Shown one piece after another: positions 46,930 through 58,190 of a DNA stretch of 64,000 bases; position 1 is the first letter of the stretch, and every line of letters begins with the position of its first letter. This DNA comes from Lasiosphaeria ovina (taxonomy: Eukaryota; Ascomycota; Sordariomycetes; Sordariales; Lasiosphaeriaceae): NCBI GenBank assembly GCA_033439765.1, contig JAULSN010000009.1, positions 1,674,001-1,738,000 of the forward strand. Direction: 5' to 3'. The position numbers were made by a program, and so were the translations under genes. The notes beneath the pieces are model-generated. The model ran no database searches, was not told the origin of the DNA, and saw only the letters and a program-made list of their open reading frames with translations.

Positions 46930-47385
46930 ATTTTCCAGCCCTAGGCTTGTGAGGGCGGCTAATTTCGAAGCTTCACGCCATAGGGTCTCTGGCAGCCGTC
47001 AGGCTATCATCATGGTCCTGGTTTTCGTCTTGATTAGCCGTCCTGCCCTCTCACTGCCTCTGTTCGGCCGTGGTGTGCTTGCTGGGGTCCTTTCGATGTC
47101 GATGCCTTCGTCTTTGGCCCAGTCTTCAAATTGGGATAGCTTCTGCTTATCCAGGTTAATTAGCGACCTTTCGTTGTCAATCCTGATCTTGCAAATTGCT
47201 AGGCCGTACTGCTTCTTGACCCAGGCTTCAAATCTGATGATTAGATCCACCGAGTGGTTCTTCTTGGCCATCGAGAAGACTCAGATCCCGCCGCTGTATT
47301 CGTCTTTGATGACGAGCAGGTACTGGTGGTCGTCGAAGCCGTCGACGTACTCAAAGAGATCCATCAAGACCCTCCAGAACGACAG
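46930..47385 (-). pseudogene. Ty1/Copia retrotransposon integrase relic
   Basis: The minus strand reads an integrase-core fragment: DGFDDHQYLLVIKDEYSGGI, a TGA (47283-47281) where Trp is expected, VFSMAKKNHSVD, then IRIDNERSLINLDKQKL with a catalytic Asp, and later GIDIERTPASTPRPNRGSER, the conserved stretch before the third acidic residue in Copia integrases. A few residues beyond MMIA the frame continues as ARLPETLWREA. No LTRs, gag or reverse transcriptase were found around it. It is an isolated, inactive fragment. Confidence 0.7.
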
Positions 47386-47390
47386 TTATG

Positions 47391-48017
47391 AGCCCGGGAG
47401 GGGTGCGCTAACGCATCCCTGTAACTTCCGAAGACTGCGCGCAAGAGACCACCAGTTCGAACCCAGTTGCTAGCAGGTTTTTAGTACAGCAGAAGTGCTC
47501 GTACAATGAGAGCCCCATTAGTCAGCGGTGTATCCAAGCATGAGAGCCGTGGCTAGGTAATGTATCCGAGAATTATAGCCTTCAATTACTAGGAGTCCTT
47601 GAAGCCTGGGGGGGGTGTCAAAAAGATACTTGTATCACTGTTAGCTCTGCAACTATTAGCGAAATTTCACTTTTGGCCATATGGCGCAGTGGTTAAGTTC
47701 TGCGACATAATTCGAATCCATGACGTCATCGATTTTACCTTCCGAACGAACAAACTGAACCTTGTTCAGTTTTTACGGGAAAGAGAACTGATTAATGCAT
47801 ATAATGGACTTTCTGTCGCCTGGTCTTCCCATTTCTTTTTCTTCTGAACTATAGACTGTGAGGTCGCTCTTGTGGTCCTGCACTTCGGTTTCTGCTGTCG
47901 GCGCCTTTGATACACCATGTACGAAGTCTTCCCAGTCCAGTGGAAAATTTTCACTCTTGTTTTCAACCGTAACGCCCACCATGGCCAGGCCCGCCTCCCT
48001 TTCACCCACCCCCAAGT
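47391..48017. other. Gene-free stretch with tRNA-like boxes
   Basis: Contains the A-box/B-box pair listed next and a short methionine-initiated reading at 47981 (MARPASLSPTPK, followed by a GTAAGT-like site) that may be the first exon of the pseudogene at 48018. Confidence 0.35.
47682..47719 (+). other. tRNA-like Pol III promoter boxes (possible tRNA or SINE relic)
   Basis: TGGCGCAGTGG matches the A-box consensus TRGCNNAGYNGG, and AATTCGAATCC matches the B box GGTTCGANTCC except at its first two bases. They lie only 16 bp apart, shorter than in a working tRNA gene, so the anticodon region would be missing. A degraded tRNA or SINE head is the likeliest origin. Confidence 0.4.
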
Positions 48018-48917
48018 AAGTCATCAGCAGATTCCAACCGACCAGTCTATAAAACACCCGACGGCCAACAAAACGAAGTCGACCTGGACCGCCTCAACCA
48101 GCTCTGCCTTCCAAACGCCGACAAACAAGCCAATGGTCGGACTATGCTTGGTGAGAGATGGGAGGAACTCGCTCGAGGTCGCTGCACTGCAAAGTGGACG
48201 CGCGTGATACACTAAATCGAACGCACCCTCCGCACGTCGGGACCACTTGGGCCTGTCCTCGACCGTTTGAACGCTTTGGAGCCTCACCGCAACGTGTCCG
48301 GAAACGGCAAACCTCAGCCCTTATCGCCTGTCCTGCAGTCTATTGCAGCGATACTTTACGAACAAGAATGCAATGGCCCGTGGGACTCTTCTGAGTGCTC
48401 CGGCTCGGCCGTCCCTAATACTCGGCACACTGACGACATTTCTCCAGACGGTTGGAGCTACGACACCTGCATCGATACAGTGTCGCTTCTAATACACATG
48501 CTGCTACTTGACTACGGCATTGGAAACATCCCGTTGGAGGATCCCCCGTGGATTCTCAAACACTTCCTGCCCCGAATACAGATATTCGCCAAGCACCTCG
48601 CCTAGTTTGCGGAGTGCTTCCGATCGGGACACCTCCCCGACGACGCGCACTGGATATATCTGGCCGCTCGGTTGTGTGTCTTCGACCAGTGCAGCCGCTT
48701 CGACGTGGCCTATCTCGCCGTCACCCTCTACCACTACAACACAAACCGGTGGGAGGTCGACCTCGAGAGCATGCGCAAGGGAGAGACGGGATACACGGGC
48801 GTGCTCGAAAAGATGAGCTCCGAGGTTCCGACGTGCGGCACGGAACGGCTAGAGCGGAAGCTCCGCGTCGACGTGGAAAGGCTGATCCCAATGTGCTTCC
48901 CCGGCTGTTGCGCATAA
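48018..48917 (+). pseudogene. Unrecognised gene with two Gln-to-stop type changes
   Basis: A single frame reads for 300 codons to the TAA ending at 48917 with only two interruptions: TAA at 48213 and TAG at 48603. Both differ from a Gln codon (CAA, CAG) by one C-to-T change, and the text on either side looks coding (TRVIH-stop-IERTLRTSG; FAKHLA-stop-FAECFRSG). The protein would have a Cys/Trp-rich middle (CSGSAVPNTR, GWSYDTCIDTVSLLIHMLLL) and a C-terminal half with WIYLAARLCVFDQCSRFDVA, and end CFPGCCA. A first exon at 47981 is possible. I do not recognise the family. It could have been functional until recently. Confidence 0.5.
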
Positions 48918-50314
48918 TGCAGCTTAATTGAAGTATATCTCTGAGTCTGCTCTTCCTTGTAAAGAAGGCCTATTTATCCTTTGAACAGAAGACCGGTATG
49001 AGGCAACAATGTAGGCATCAAGGCCTCTATAGGGGCCGATCAGCGTTGCAACACCGGCTCCTCGCAGCCGCCGCGAGACGAGGCTGAAGACGGTCATGTT
49101 TCCATATGCCGTCGCCGCACGCCACGGCATATCTCTTGGGATTTTGGAAATAGACAGCCGCCAGATACCGAGAGGCTTTCCTGCGATTCCGGAAAAAGAT
49201 GGACTTGCCACGGAAAAGGCCCAGGCTGCGGAGGACAGCCCGCCAGCTTCGACGGCAGCCGACTCTCTCCCGTCGTATGAGGCGGCAACGGGTATCAGGA
49301 CGAGAGTGGTCAAGGGAGATAATATGCAACCTTTTTGGCATTGAACCGCGGGGTGCATGTTGTGTTTCCATGCAAGGACGGAACTTACCTGGTCACCTGC
49401 TTTCCATTCTATAGTACAATTCGTATTTGACGTCTATAAAACAAATAATAGCTCACGATGCGGACGAAATTAGACTAGTCCGGAAGAGCCTTTACTCTAG
49501 CGTTTATGAGGCTTTTGCATTCCGCAGTATTTAGGTCTTAGCGCGAGTACAACACGCACCTCCTGTATAGTCTGGCCAAACTCCTTCCTAGTTAATTAGA
49601 CACAATCAAGATCACAATGCGAGGTTGTGCGCAAAATTGCTTGTCTCAAGCGCAAACATGCCTGCGCACCTATGCTACCGTTGCAGTAATTCGGTCTAGG
49701 ATCGCTATCCGAGGCAACGAATCACCAACTGCCCGCGCGTCAGCCAAGAGCATCTGTTGGTCACAACAGCATCCCCCAGTGCAACCCCATCCTCCGGTGC
49801 GCGAGCAAGTAATTATAAAGCATACGAGTCGAGCATGAATGAGCACGTTTCCCCCCCATCCTATAGCTTTACCCGTGCAACCCCGTGCCTTGACGTCTGA
49901 ACCAACGGCCTGGGTTGGGGAACTGGCGAGCTTGGCACCTGCGGGTGATGCACCGTTGGTGCTGTACCCTGGCTGACGGGAACGGCTTGCGGTTGGAGAA
50001 ACGGCCCCCGCGCGGCTCGGGGCGACGTTTCTGGCAGGATGGCATCAGGGTATAGAGTCACGCGCGCCTCAGCCTGTGACTAAGTCTACTATACACCGCC
50101 CGTCAACCGACCGCCTCGGACGCCGCATCGTACAAGAACCGTATTGTGGATAGGCCGCGGTCTTGGCGCTCGCAGGTTGGTTTCCTAGGAACGTGGTATA
50201 TAAGCAGCGTCAGCCACAAGTTATAGAATAGAGAAAAATCAGTTTGATGTCTCGGAACCAAAGCTTTGTCAGTGTATTGCCAGTATACCTACACAACTAG
50301 GCACCCCTTTAGCG
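48918..50314. other. Gene-poor stretch
   Basis: An ORF at 49096-49344 ends with a Pro/Ser-rich, SLPSYEAATG-containing reading that could be a last exon, but no upstream exon joins it. Elsewhere short ORFs only. The end next to 50315 is the promoter of the DJ-1-like gene. Confidence 0.35.
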
Positions 50315-51479
50315 ATGTTTTTGCGACATGGAACCGCCGCCGGTTGGCCCACTCGCCTCCTCGGCGCACTTTCAATCTTGTTGCTTGCGGTGAGCGCCGC
50401 CGCCCAGAGCGCGAACGATCCCGCATTCAACAGGAATCGAACCCTCTCAATTGGAATCGTGCGTCTTCCTGCTCTCTCTGGTTGCTAGACTGTTGAGCAG
50501 CTAAGGGTTGCCGTGTCTCGTGCGATAGGTTGCCTTCCGTGGCTTTGAACCGCTCGATATCTTTGGACCTCTCGAAATTATCTTCTCGGTGAGATGCTTT
50601 CCCCCAGACCAGTGTTCATATTGTTAGTTCTCTAACTCCTGCCTGGCATCGGGCACCGACTAGCTCTCTTATTCCCACAAAATCACCCTTGCCGTCATCG
50701 CCGAGGCCGAGGGCCCGGTGGCTGCAGGACCGCCGCCATTTCGCATGAACGAGGCGGGACCCATCGAGGATTTCGGGTACATGGTGCATCCGACGATTGT
50801 GGCGACGCACTCGTTCGGCAACGCGCCGGCGCTCGACGTGCTGCTCGTGCCGGGGGGCATCGGCAACGTGGCGCTAGAGCAGGCCAACAACACGTCCGTC
50901 GAGGACTTTATCCGCCAGCGCTATCCCAAGCTCGACTACCTCGTGAGTGTGTGCACGGGCGCCGGAAGTCTCGCCAAGGCGGGAGTTCTCGAGGGTCGGC
51001 GGGCGACGTCGAACAAGGGCGCGTGGGATTGGGTCACGAAGCAGGGCACGAACGTCACGTGGGTGCCGTCGGCGCGGTGGGTGGTCGACGGGAATATCTG
51101 GACAAGCTCTGGTGTCAGCGCAGGTACGTTGAGGCGCGGTTTGATTGTCTCGAGTGTTGCAGACTGACAAGACCGGCGACGGCACAAGGGATCGACATGG
51201 CATATGCCTTTATGTCACACGTCTATGGCGCAGACGACCAGGCCCTGATCGATACCATGAACGGCATTGAGTACGCGCCACACCTGGACGCGCATTGGGA
51301 CCCGTTTTCGGTTGTTCACAAGGCAAGTCCCTGTTTTCTCGGGTCTCTGGGCTGCTTTGGAGTTTTGTATGTTTGTCAGGCCGAGCTTGGGCTAACCTGA
51401 CTTGTCGCCCATTCAACAGGTCCCTGGCGCAGACTATAATCGCAATCTCACAGACTGTGTCAAGCCGGTTGGATACTAA
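50315..51479 (+). CDS. DJ-1/PfpI-family protein with signal peptide, 285 residues
   Basis: Five exons: 50315-50458, 50529-50588, 50664-51123, 51189-51322 and 51420-51479. All joints keep frame. The last intron has a GC donor (GCAAGT) and AACAG acceptor. ATG 50315 opens a clear signal peptide (RLLGALSILLLAVSAAAQS), so the protein enters the secretory pathway. The DJ-1/PfpI fold follows: VAFRGFEPLDIFGPLEI (residues 49-65), the acidic elbow region, LDVLLVPGGIGN, and the nucleophile elbow VSVCTGAGSLAKAG with Cys165. Then SNKGAWDWVTKQG and WTSSGVSAGIDMAYAF, as in the isonitrile-hydratase/ThiJ-like branch. DJ-1 superfamily members are hydrolases, glyoxalases or stress proteins; the exact role is unknown. 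Secretion is unusual for the family. No defect seen. Confidence 0.85.
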
Positions 51480-52573
51480 CCATCCCCAGAGAGATGAAGA
51501 GCGCCTTCATGTTGTGAGGTGGGCATTGCGCGGTTCGTCGGTTCGTTGTTTTTGGGGCGAGTAATCAGAAAAATGCGCCCGGACTGTTTCTTCAACTCTT
51601 ATGTAACTTTCAGGTTGCCGTTGAGTCTAGTGGATCGTTGGGGCCTAGGGAGCTAAAGGCTTCTCTGAAGTCAAGCCCGTAACCGATGAGTGAGAGAGGA
51701 AGGAGCAATCCATGGGCCGAGTCATAATTCCTTGGCAGGGATTCAGGTAATCAGGCAATGACAAGGAATCACATGCTTCATGCTTCCAGTTGCCAGACTA
51801 CACTTTGAAATTCCAATTTCCATTCTCACTCACTCACACACTCACTCACCGTCGGCTTGCCCTTAAGAAGAGTAGCGCCCCGTATTTCCAATGCCTGCTT
51901 ATGCCTCTTACTTATTCCGTACTACCGAACATTTTATCGAACAGTCGCGTACATGCTGGCCAGAAGCGGACTAGCTTGGTTGGGGCCCGTGCATCCTTGC
52001 CAGGCATGCGGTCCTGTGCCGCTGTCATGCAGCCCGGGAGAACTCCCGAGCAGCGGATTGGGCGGTGCTGGACACGGACACGAACTGGTCAACGGCAGCG
52101 CCCAATGGGGCAGTGGATGGCGACTCCCATCTCGACCCACAGCCCCAGCGAGCGGGCGATGGCGCCCGATAATGCAATCCTCCAGAGGATCCCGTCGCCT
52201 TTCCGCAGCCCGCGCACCCTTCCAGTTCTCCCGTGGACCATCCGATTCATTCCATGTCATCCAAAACTTTTCTTTGTTCTTGCATCTCAATTGACATCGC
52301 CTTTCCATCGCCGGCCATTGTTATCGAACAATAGTGTTTTCCACCTCGGTCGCCCCGACTACCTCCCCTAGACTGACTGCCGCAAAGCACCCGACCACTC
52401 ATCGCAATCACGGCATAGGTTCCAATTAGTTGGCCTCTCGCTGTGCCTGCGGCGCTGGCTGCCTCGCGAGCAGTCAGGCCTGCGAGTCGGTCGCATCCCG
52501 CTCCCTTGCCGCTCGCTGACACCGCAGGCCCCGCCACACCCCAGATTGAATTTGTGTCTGGTGCTCCTCAAAA
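51480..52573. other. Intergenic stretch
   Basis: About 1.1 kb between two plus-strand genes. ORFs at 51790-52371 are Ser/Pro-rich shadows without motifs. The segment 52443-52589 is open in another frame and might be transcribed leader of the next gene. Confidence 0.4.
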
Positions 52574-55500
52574 ATGGAGAACACAATGGGTGAGTGAGAG
52601 TTCAGTCACAATTAGACCTAGACCTCGCCGTGGATGACCCCCTTGTTGACATGTTGCCCCTTTCCAGATGCCCGACACCAATATGGAGCCCAGAGAGGCC
52701 AGGCGGGTGACATCAGTGTTGTCACTGGTGTGGTTGGTGATGGCGCGACTTTCTCGAATCGGGGAACCCAGAGCTCTGTTGGTCCCGACGCCGCCTTCCA
52801 GCAGTATGGGGACTCGATGGACCTCGATTTTGACCTAGACTCGCTGGCTTGGGCCACAGAGTTCACTTACTTGGCCTCTGATGGCGACTCCTCTGCCCAT
52901 CAGAACCAAAACCTAGCCTCTGGAGCGGGATATCCTCTCGACTTTCTCTTTTTCGAGGACGAGAGAACATTGCCGACCTTTGACAACAACCGACAAGTAT
53001 CTGATCCTTCAAATAACTTGCACGCGATTGATGTAGAGGAGTCGACCTTCTTCTATCCAGCGACCGTCAGTGCTGGGTTTGATGTCACGCCCCATCACGC
53101 CAGCCACCCCGAGACAAGCGACGAAGGCGCAACTTCCAAGTCTTTGCGAAACCAACTCTCTCTGTTAGCCCAGGGCTCTTGTGGGGATGAGCTCGTGTTT
53201 AGGAACTGCGAGCCTGCCAAAGCCGTACTGTTGCACGGTCTGGCTATTGAATTCGGCCTCGGATACACTCACGACGTGTGGAGTCAGTGCGTGTCCATCA
53301 GTCGACTTACAACAGATCCCAGTTCGGTATTCACGCAGAAATCACATCCGCCAACGAGTTCAACCTCGTTGGAAGACATTGGTCCTGACCAGCGTCCCGT
53401 TTCTGCTCTCCCGGAATCTTCGCTTGGTGTTTCGCAGGAGGCGCCGGCCAACTCCACTGCCGCCTGTGCCCCAGATGCTAACGGCAATCGCCCGGAACAA
53501 CTTGGTGCTGGAGGCCAGCTCACACGCCAGCCAAGCCGGAGCCAGAGAATATCCGATTCAATCAGCAAGCATGTTTTTACCTGGAAAACATCAATATCCA
53601 AAGGCGGTCGCCGTGGGCCGCTCAGTGAGACCAGCCGGCGTGGCATGAAGGCGGTCGAGGAAGTCGGAGGTGCCTGCTGGAGATGCAAGGTCCTCCGCCG
53701 CAAGGTAATCTTCCATTATGACTCTAGCACTGACTCTTTGAATTATCATTGCATTTCTAATGATTGTCCACAGTGCGACCCTGGCAGCTCATGTCGGTGC
53801 TGCTTGCAAAGTGTTGCCGTGCCACAGTCAGGTGAAGATACACCGCTATGGCCAGTGCTCGGGTGTCGGCGTGGGCCCCTTCGAGAGGCCATGCCACTGC
53901 AACTTCTATGTCCCGCATCTCGGAACGAGACAGCGACAAACGCTACCGACTCTACCGAAAGCATTCGATCGCGACACTCCCTTGACATGGTTGACAACTG
54001 TCTGTTGTCGGCCGAAAGCCAGCGGTTGGCAGATATGAAGGCTGCTCTCGAGTGTGCATCATACAAACTGTCCATCGCTGACAAGGATATGAGCAATTCA
54101 TTTGTCACATTCATCGAGTCGGGGCAATATCGGAACCGGGAGAGCCTCCACGAAACATATTCACACTACGGTACAACGGTGACATTCGCCGACTTGATCC
54201 CTAGCATAGCCTGGGAGCTAGCGGAGAACCAGGGACTGATGTCCCTACTCGAGATTCGATCCTGGAATGGCTTCATGAACATGCTCCAAACAGCGTGCAT
54301 CTATGAAGCAGAAGTTGGCCGAGTATGTCTATTCACGTACCCTGGTAGCAGGGCTCTTAGCTGATCAATAAACAGACTCCCTTGGTAATGATTTCACTGA
54401 TCTGCCTTCGACATTGTCTCGAAGCATTACGACTGAACTCGGCAAACCTTCTCTCATCGGTCGAACACGGCGATTGCAAACCAGGCCATTGCCACGTCCA
54501 AAACATACGTGATCTCTCCCGCTCGGTTGCTACGTATGTCGATGAGCTGTCGTCGGTCATCTTCAACAAGGAGAATATGCGTGACAGACGATGGTGGTTG
54601 TCGACATTTTACAGCCTCTCCATCCAGAGCTATGTGCGACATGCTCTGATTGCGATAGAAAAACAGCTCTGCTTTAGTGCAACCGACGATGTGCCGGCTG
54701 AAGACCTTACGACAACTCAATACTTGCATGTTGCAGCCGTCTTGTTTACTGCTGCTTCGGCCAAGTACGACCCCTTGCTCGGTGGGCGTCACCAATACGT
54801 CTTGGCGGAGAACTCAGTTATCCCTGAAACCTCGGTTCCAAAGCTTCACCACTCGTCAGCTCGCGATGTCGTCGAGGTAGAAAGGTGGCCAGAGCTAGGC
54901 ATCAAGTCATCGTACCAGTTCCTCAGGCGTCTGCTACAAATAGGCTCCCTCGATTTCGAGTCACAACAGGTTGACATACCAATGGCCGACGTCTCGATGC
55001 CGGCAAACACGCTGGAGCACTCGCTCGACTATTCTTGGCCCCTTTTTGGGGCTGGAACCCAGAGTGTTACCAGTCTCGAGTCGAAAGGCAGCACTCCATC
55101 CCGGCGCTTCTACGGCGGACATCGCCATGTCAACTCCATAGGAAGCCAATATTCCATGTCAACGATGCCTAGCGTTTCACTCGGGAGTTCAGAGAGTTTG
55201 GCCCGCACTCTCGACACGGATATCACAAGCATTTTTGAGAGCATCTATGAACAACCCTTATCGCCAACCAAGTCATTGCTGGCCGATGACGGCTCCAATG
55301 CTATACGCAAGGACACGGACGTTACAAACCCTTCGATTCTTTCACCAACTATCCAAGGTCCCTTGGTGGAGCAGTTTGGTCAGGTAATTTCCAACACCGC
55401 GGCGGCAAACACTCCGATGTTGGGACCTTCAACAGTAGACCCCGTATCGCTTTTCTGTCATTGCTGTCCACGGAACCCGCGGAGATTCTCCACTCTTGAA

Positions 55501-56004
55501 GAGTTGACGTAAGTCCCAATAATCCTTGTTTTCGGCAATTACTCCCTCGGTCCACTAATACTAATCGGTATTCTCAGACAACACGAGGCGGAGAAACCTC
55601 ACCCATGCTCCCGCTGCAAGAAGAGATTCAAGAGCCCTACGGAAGCCGAACGGCACGTGAATGCCGTTCATCTCAAGAGGGACTTTTGGTCCTGTCAAGC
55701 TCTAGCCAACCCGCTTGACGCATACCACAGCGAGACATTCAGCGGGGTGGTGTATGACATTTGCGGGTACTGTGGTGGCGAGTTCGGTCGGCAGTCTGAC
55801 GATCCGCCAGGCATAGACGTCGCCGGGCTTGTCACGCACCTCGAATCGGTGCACAAGCACGGCGAGTGTGACCGAGACAAGAGGTTCTTCCGGGTCGACA
55901 ACTACCGGTCCCATCTCCGGATAGCGCATATTGCGAGTCCAGGCAGGTGGCTAAAAGTTTTGGAGAAAACATGCAAGATGGCTCGAGACGCCGAACAGGC
56001 GTAG
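52574..56004 (+). CDS. Transcription factor with a Zn2Cys6-like finger and a C-terminal C2H2 finger, 1053 residues
   Basis: Five exons: 52574-52589, 52668-53704, 53774-54322, 54376-55508 and 55578-56004; donors GTGAGT, GTAATC, GTATGT and GTAAGT, all joints in frame. The tiny first exon (MENTM) is inferred; an ATG at 52634 is the alternative start. Residues 1-330 are acidic, Ser/Pro-rich and probably an activation region. At about 342-385 lies a variant Zn2Cys6 finger split by an intron: GACWRCKVLRRK, then CDPGSSCRCC and LGCRRGPLREAM, the pattern of fungal factors whose last cysteine precedes RRG. A helical middle domain follows. The C-terminal exon carries a classical C2H2 finger (C922, C925, H938, H943; KPHPCSRCKKRF) and a second, degenerate CGYCGG...H finger. 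The protein should act in the nucleus; targets are unknown. No defect seen. Confidence 0.75.
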
Positions 56005-56611
56005 TTGTCGCACATGATGATAGTGGAACATCTCCCTGAATCCACATACCCACGCTCGCTTTTCTGGTCAGAAGCTACCGTGGTCTGAATAGATGGATTG
56101 GTAGTGTTGCAATATAGCTGGCTTCAATTCTGGATATGTCGAGGCTGTCCTATGTTTTTTTTTTCTTGTCTCTCTCGGAATTTTAATTATTTCTTTCACT
56201 GGCCACTGCGGAGGCTTGTTTACTAATTATCGCAACAAAAGTATTTTACCTACTTACCTATTAATAATTAATTTGAACTCACTATAACGGCTCAATCTCT
56301 TGCGTAACCCCCGGATCTATAAATACTAATTAGACTCAGACCCGGGTATACTAACAGCGTAATTAAGCTAGAGAAGTTTTCGATTACGTAGCATATTAAA
56401 AGAATGCGTAAAATGGGAGTTGAAAATAAGAACAATAGCATAATGATAAGACAAGGGTAACGCTGGTCTGGAATGAAACATGGAAGTCGGTAAAAAATGA
56501 AAAAATACCGTGGCATGGCCAGTCGCTAACGTTAGTCGTTCCACCCAGACAATATATGCCGAGGTTTGGGCTGCTGATTTCGGTGCGCGCGCAGCCAGGA
56601 AACACTTCATT
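56005..56611. other. AT-rich intergenic stretch
   Basis: 3' flank of the transcription factor and of the minus-strand ankyrin pseudogene. T-runs at 56153-56163 and AT-rich sequence throughout. No gene seen. Confidence 0.45.
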
Positions 56612-58190
56612 CTAATTGTCCAACTTTGCCTCAGCCATCCTCTCTGCTAACTCGCCCTCTTTATCAGCTTGATAGGCTGCTGGTTTTCCCATATAGAAGT
56701 AGACCGTCTCGGCGTCGTGTCCAACCCTCGCATCCCAGCCGGGAAAGAAGACGCTGTTTCACTGATTGCTGCATCCTGAATGCCTCGGCTTGCAAAACAG
56801 TCTCCTTTAGAAACAAGTTCAGTGGGTCATGTGTGCGCAGCCAAGGCAAATCAGGCCATATCGAGTCCTCGGTATCAAAGTAGTCTTTGGGAACTGGGAA
56901 TTTGTTAGACCACCACTTGCCATGATCGTCGTCGCTCTGCTCTAAAACACCGAGGCTCGCCCTTCTTTGAAATTCGGTGGCGTACGGAGAGCCGGCGAAC
57001 AGTAACTGGTGTCGGTACTCCTCAAATTTACTGAGTCCCATAAATTGGACCTGGTGCTGTGGCTTGCTGAAGCGGAGAGCTAGCTGCTGAGAAATCGCGG
57101 TTTGCAGCACCTGACCCAGATTCTGCCCCATGTTGAACTAGTAGCTTGATGACCAGCCTCAGCCGGGTGTCACACTTAACCATCTCCTGAAGTCCTCCGT
57201 TCCTGATGCGCCTGGGAGGCAGTCTCATGAGGGCCTCAGTAGCCAGGTTCAGAGCCGTCCGACCAGGAAAGAAAGGCGGGTCGAGGCCTGGGTCTCTCCG
57301 TATTGTCTCGCGGTTAACATCTGCCTTGTGTTTTAGAAGAAGTTCGGCCGCCGGGACGTGTCCATTCCAAGAGGCAAGGTGGAGTGCACTCCAACCTTTG
57401 GAGTCGTATGGGTCATGTTCGAGTTGATAATATCGCTCGAAGAGCGTCTGCAGGAGCATTCGATCCATGAGTAACTGGTCGGTCTCACAGAGCCAAGTTT
57501 GCGAAATATGGGGTACCAGACTGGCAAATATTCGGACACGTTGTTCGGAACTTTGGGAAGATTTATCGGCTTTTGTCATCCTCGACTAGATGCTTCTACG
57601 TCTCGTAGCTCGTCCCCGTATGCAGCGAGTAACATCTTTGCCGTTTCAAAACTCCCCAAAATTGCGGCGATGTGCAGCGTCGTTCTCTGCCATGGTTTTT
57701 GTCGAGCCAGTGCTAAGGAGGGGTACGCGGACATCAACAAGAGGATCCGGGGCCCCAATCACAAAGTCGAAGTGTACTGCTGCATCTTCCAATGGGCACA
57801 GCTCCGGTCGCGACGCTCCTAGTTCAAGCATCTTTTGCACGATGCTAGAAAGGTTGGTGTGAGCTGCCTTGAGTACAGCGCTATAGCAGTGGGGGATTGC
57901 CACGTTTTCAGACTCGTGTAATCGAGAAGGGTCAGAGCCATGGCTACATTTTCGCGATCTATGGCCCATTGCAGCGGTGATTCTCCATGCCCTCGAGAGC
58001 GGTGGCCCGATACGTCGCCGACGGAGGCTAATTGATCGAGCTTCGCCCCCTTGTCAAAGAAGGTCCTACAAAGCCTCGTCACCGCCGGCTCGTAAATATA
58101 ACTGAGCCAGTGCAGGATGTTGGTTCCATCCCTGCTTTCACCAAACTGCTTAATCGAGTGAATAGCGAGCTTGTCAGGCGCACACCTCCG
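56612..58190 (-). pseudogene. Ankyrin-repeat protein, multiple frameshifts
   Basis: Minus-strand readings contain ankyrin-type repeats in changing frames: GTNILHWLSYIYEPAVTRLC, GESPLQWAIDRENVAMALTL, TTLHIAAILGSFETAKMLLA, GWSALHLASWNGHVPAAELL with LLKHKADVN, and GRTALNLATEALMRL. Switches without intron signals occur near 57905, 57690, 57585, 57130 and 56765. The C-terminal end reads DAETVYFYMGKPAAYQADKE in yet another frame and stops at 56612. At least four shifts mean it cannot be translated as one protein. Ankyrin arrays in fungi often sit at the C-terminus of NLR-type incompatibility receptors. Its upstream end meets a plus-strand kinase-like fragment at about 58150-58190, which looks like a rearrangement point. 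Confidence 0.7.

Noticed and set aside
47430..47470. B-box-like AGTTCGAACCC as a tRNA gene
   Set aside because: No matching A box or cloverleaf could be drawn around it.
51790..52371. 193-codon plus-strand ORF
   Set aside because: Ser/Pro/Arg-rich with no motif, overlapping other equally long frames; reads like promoter DNA of the transcription-factor gene.
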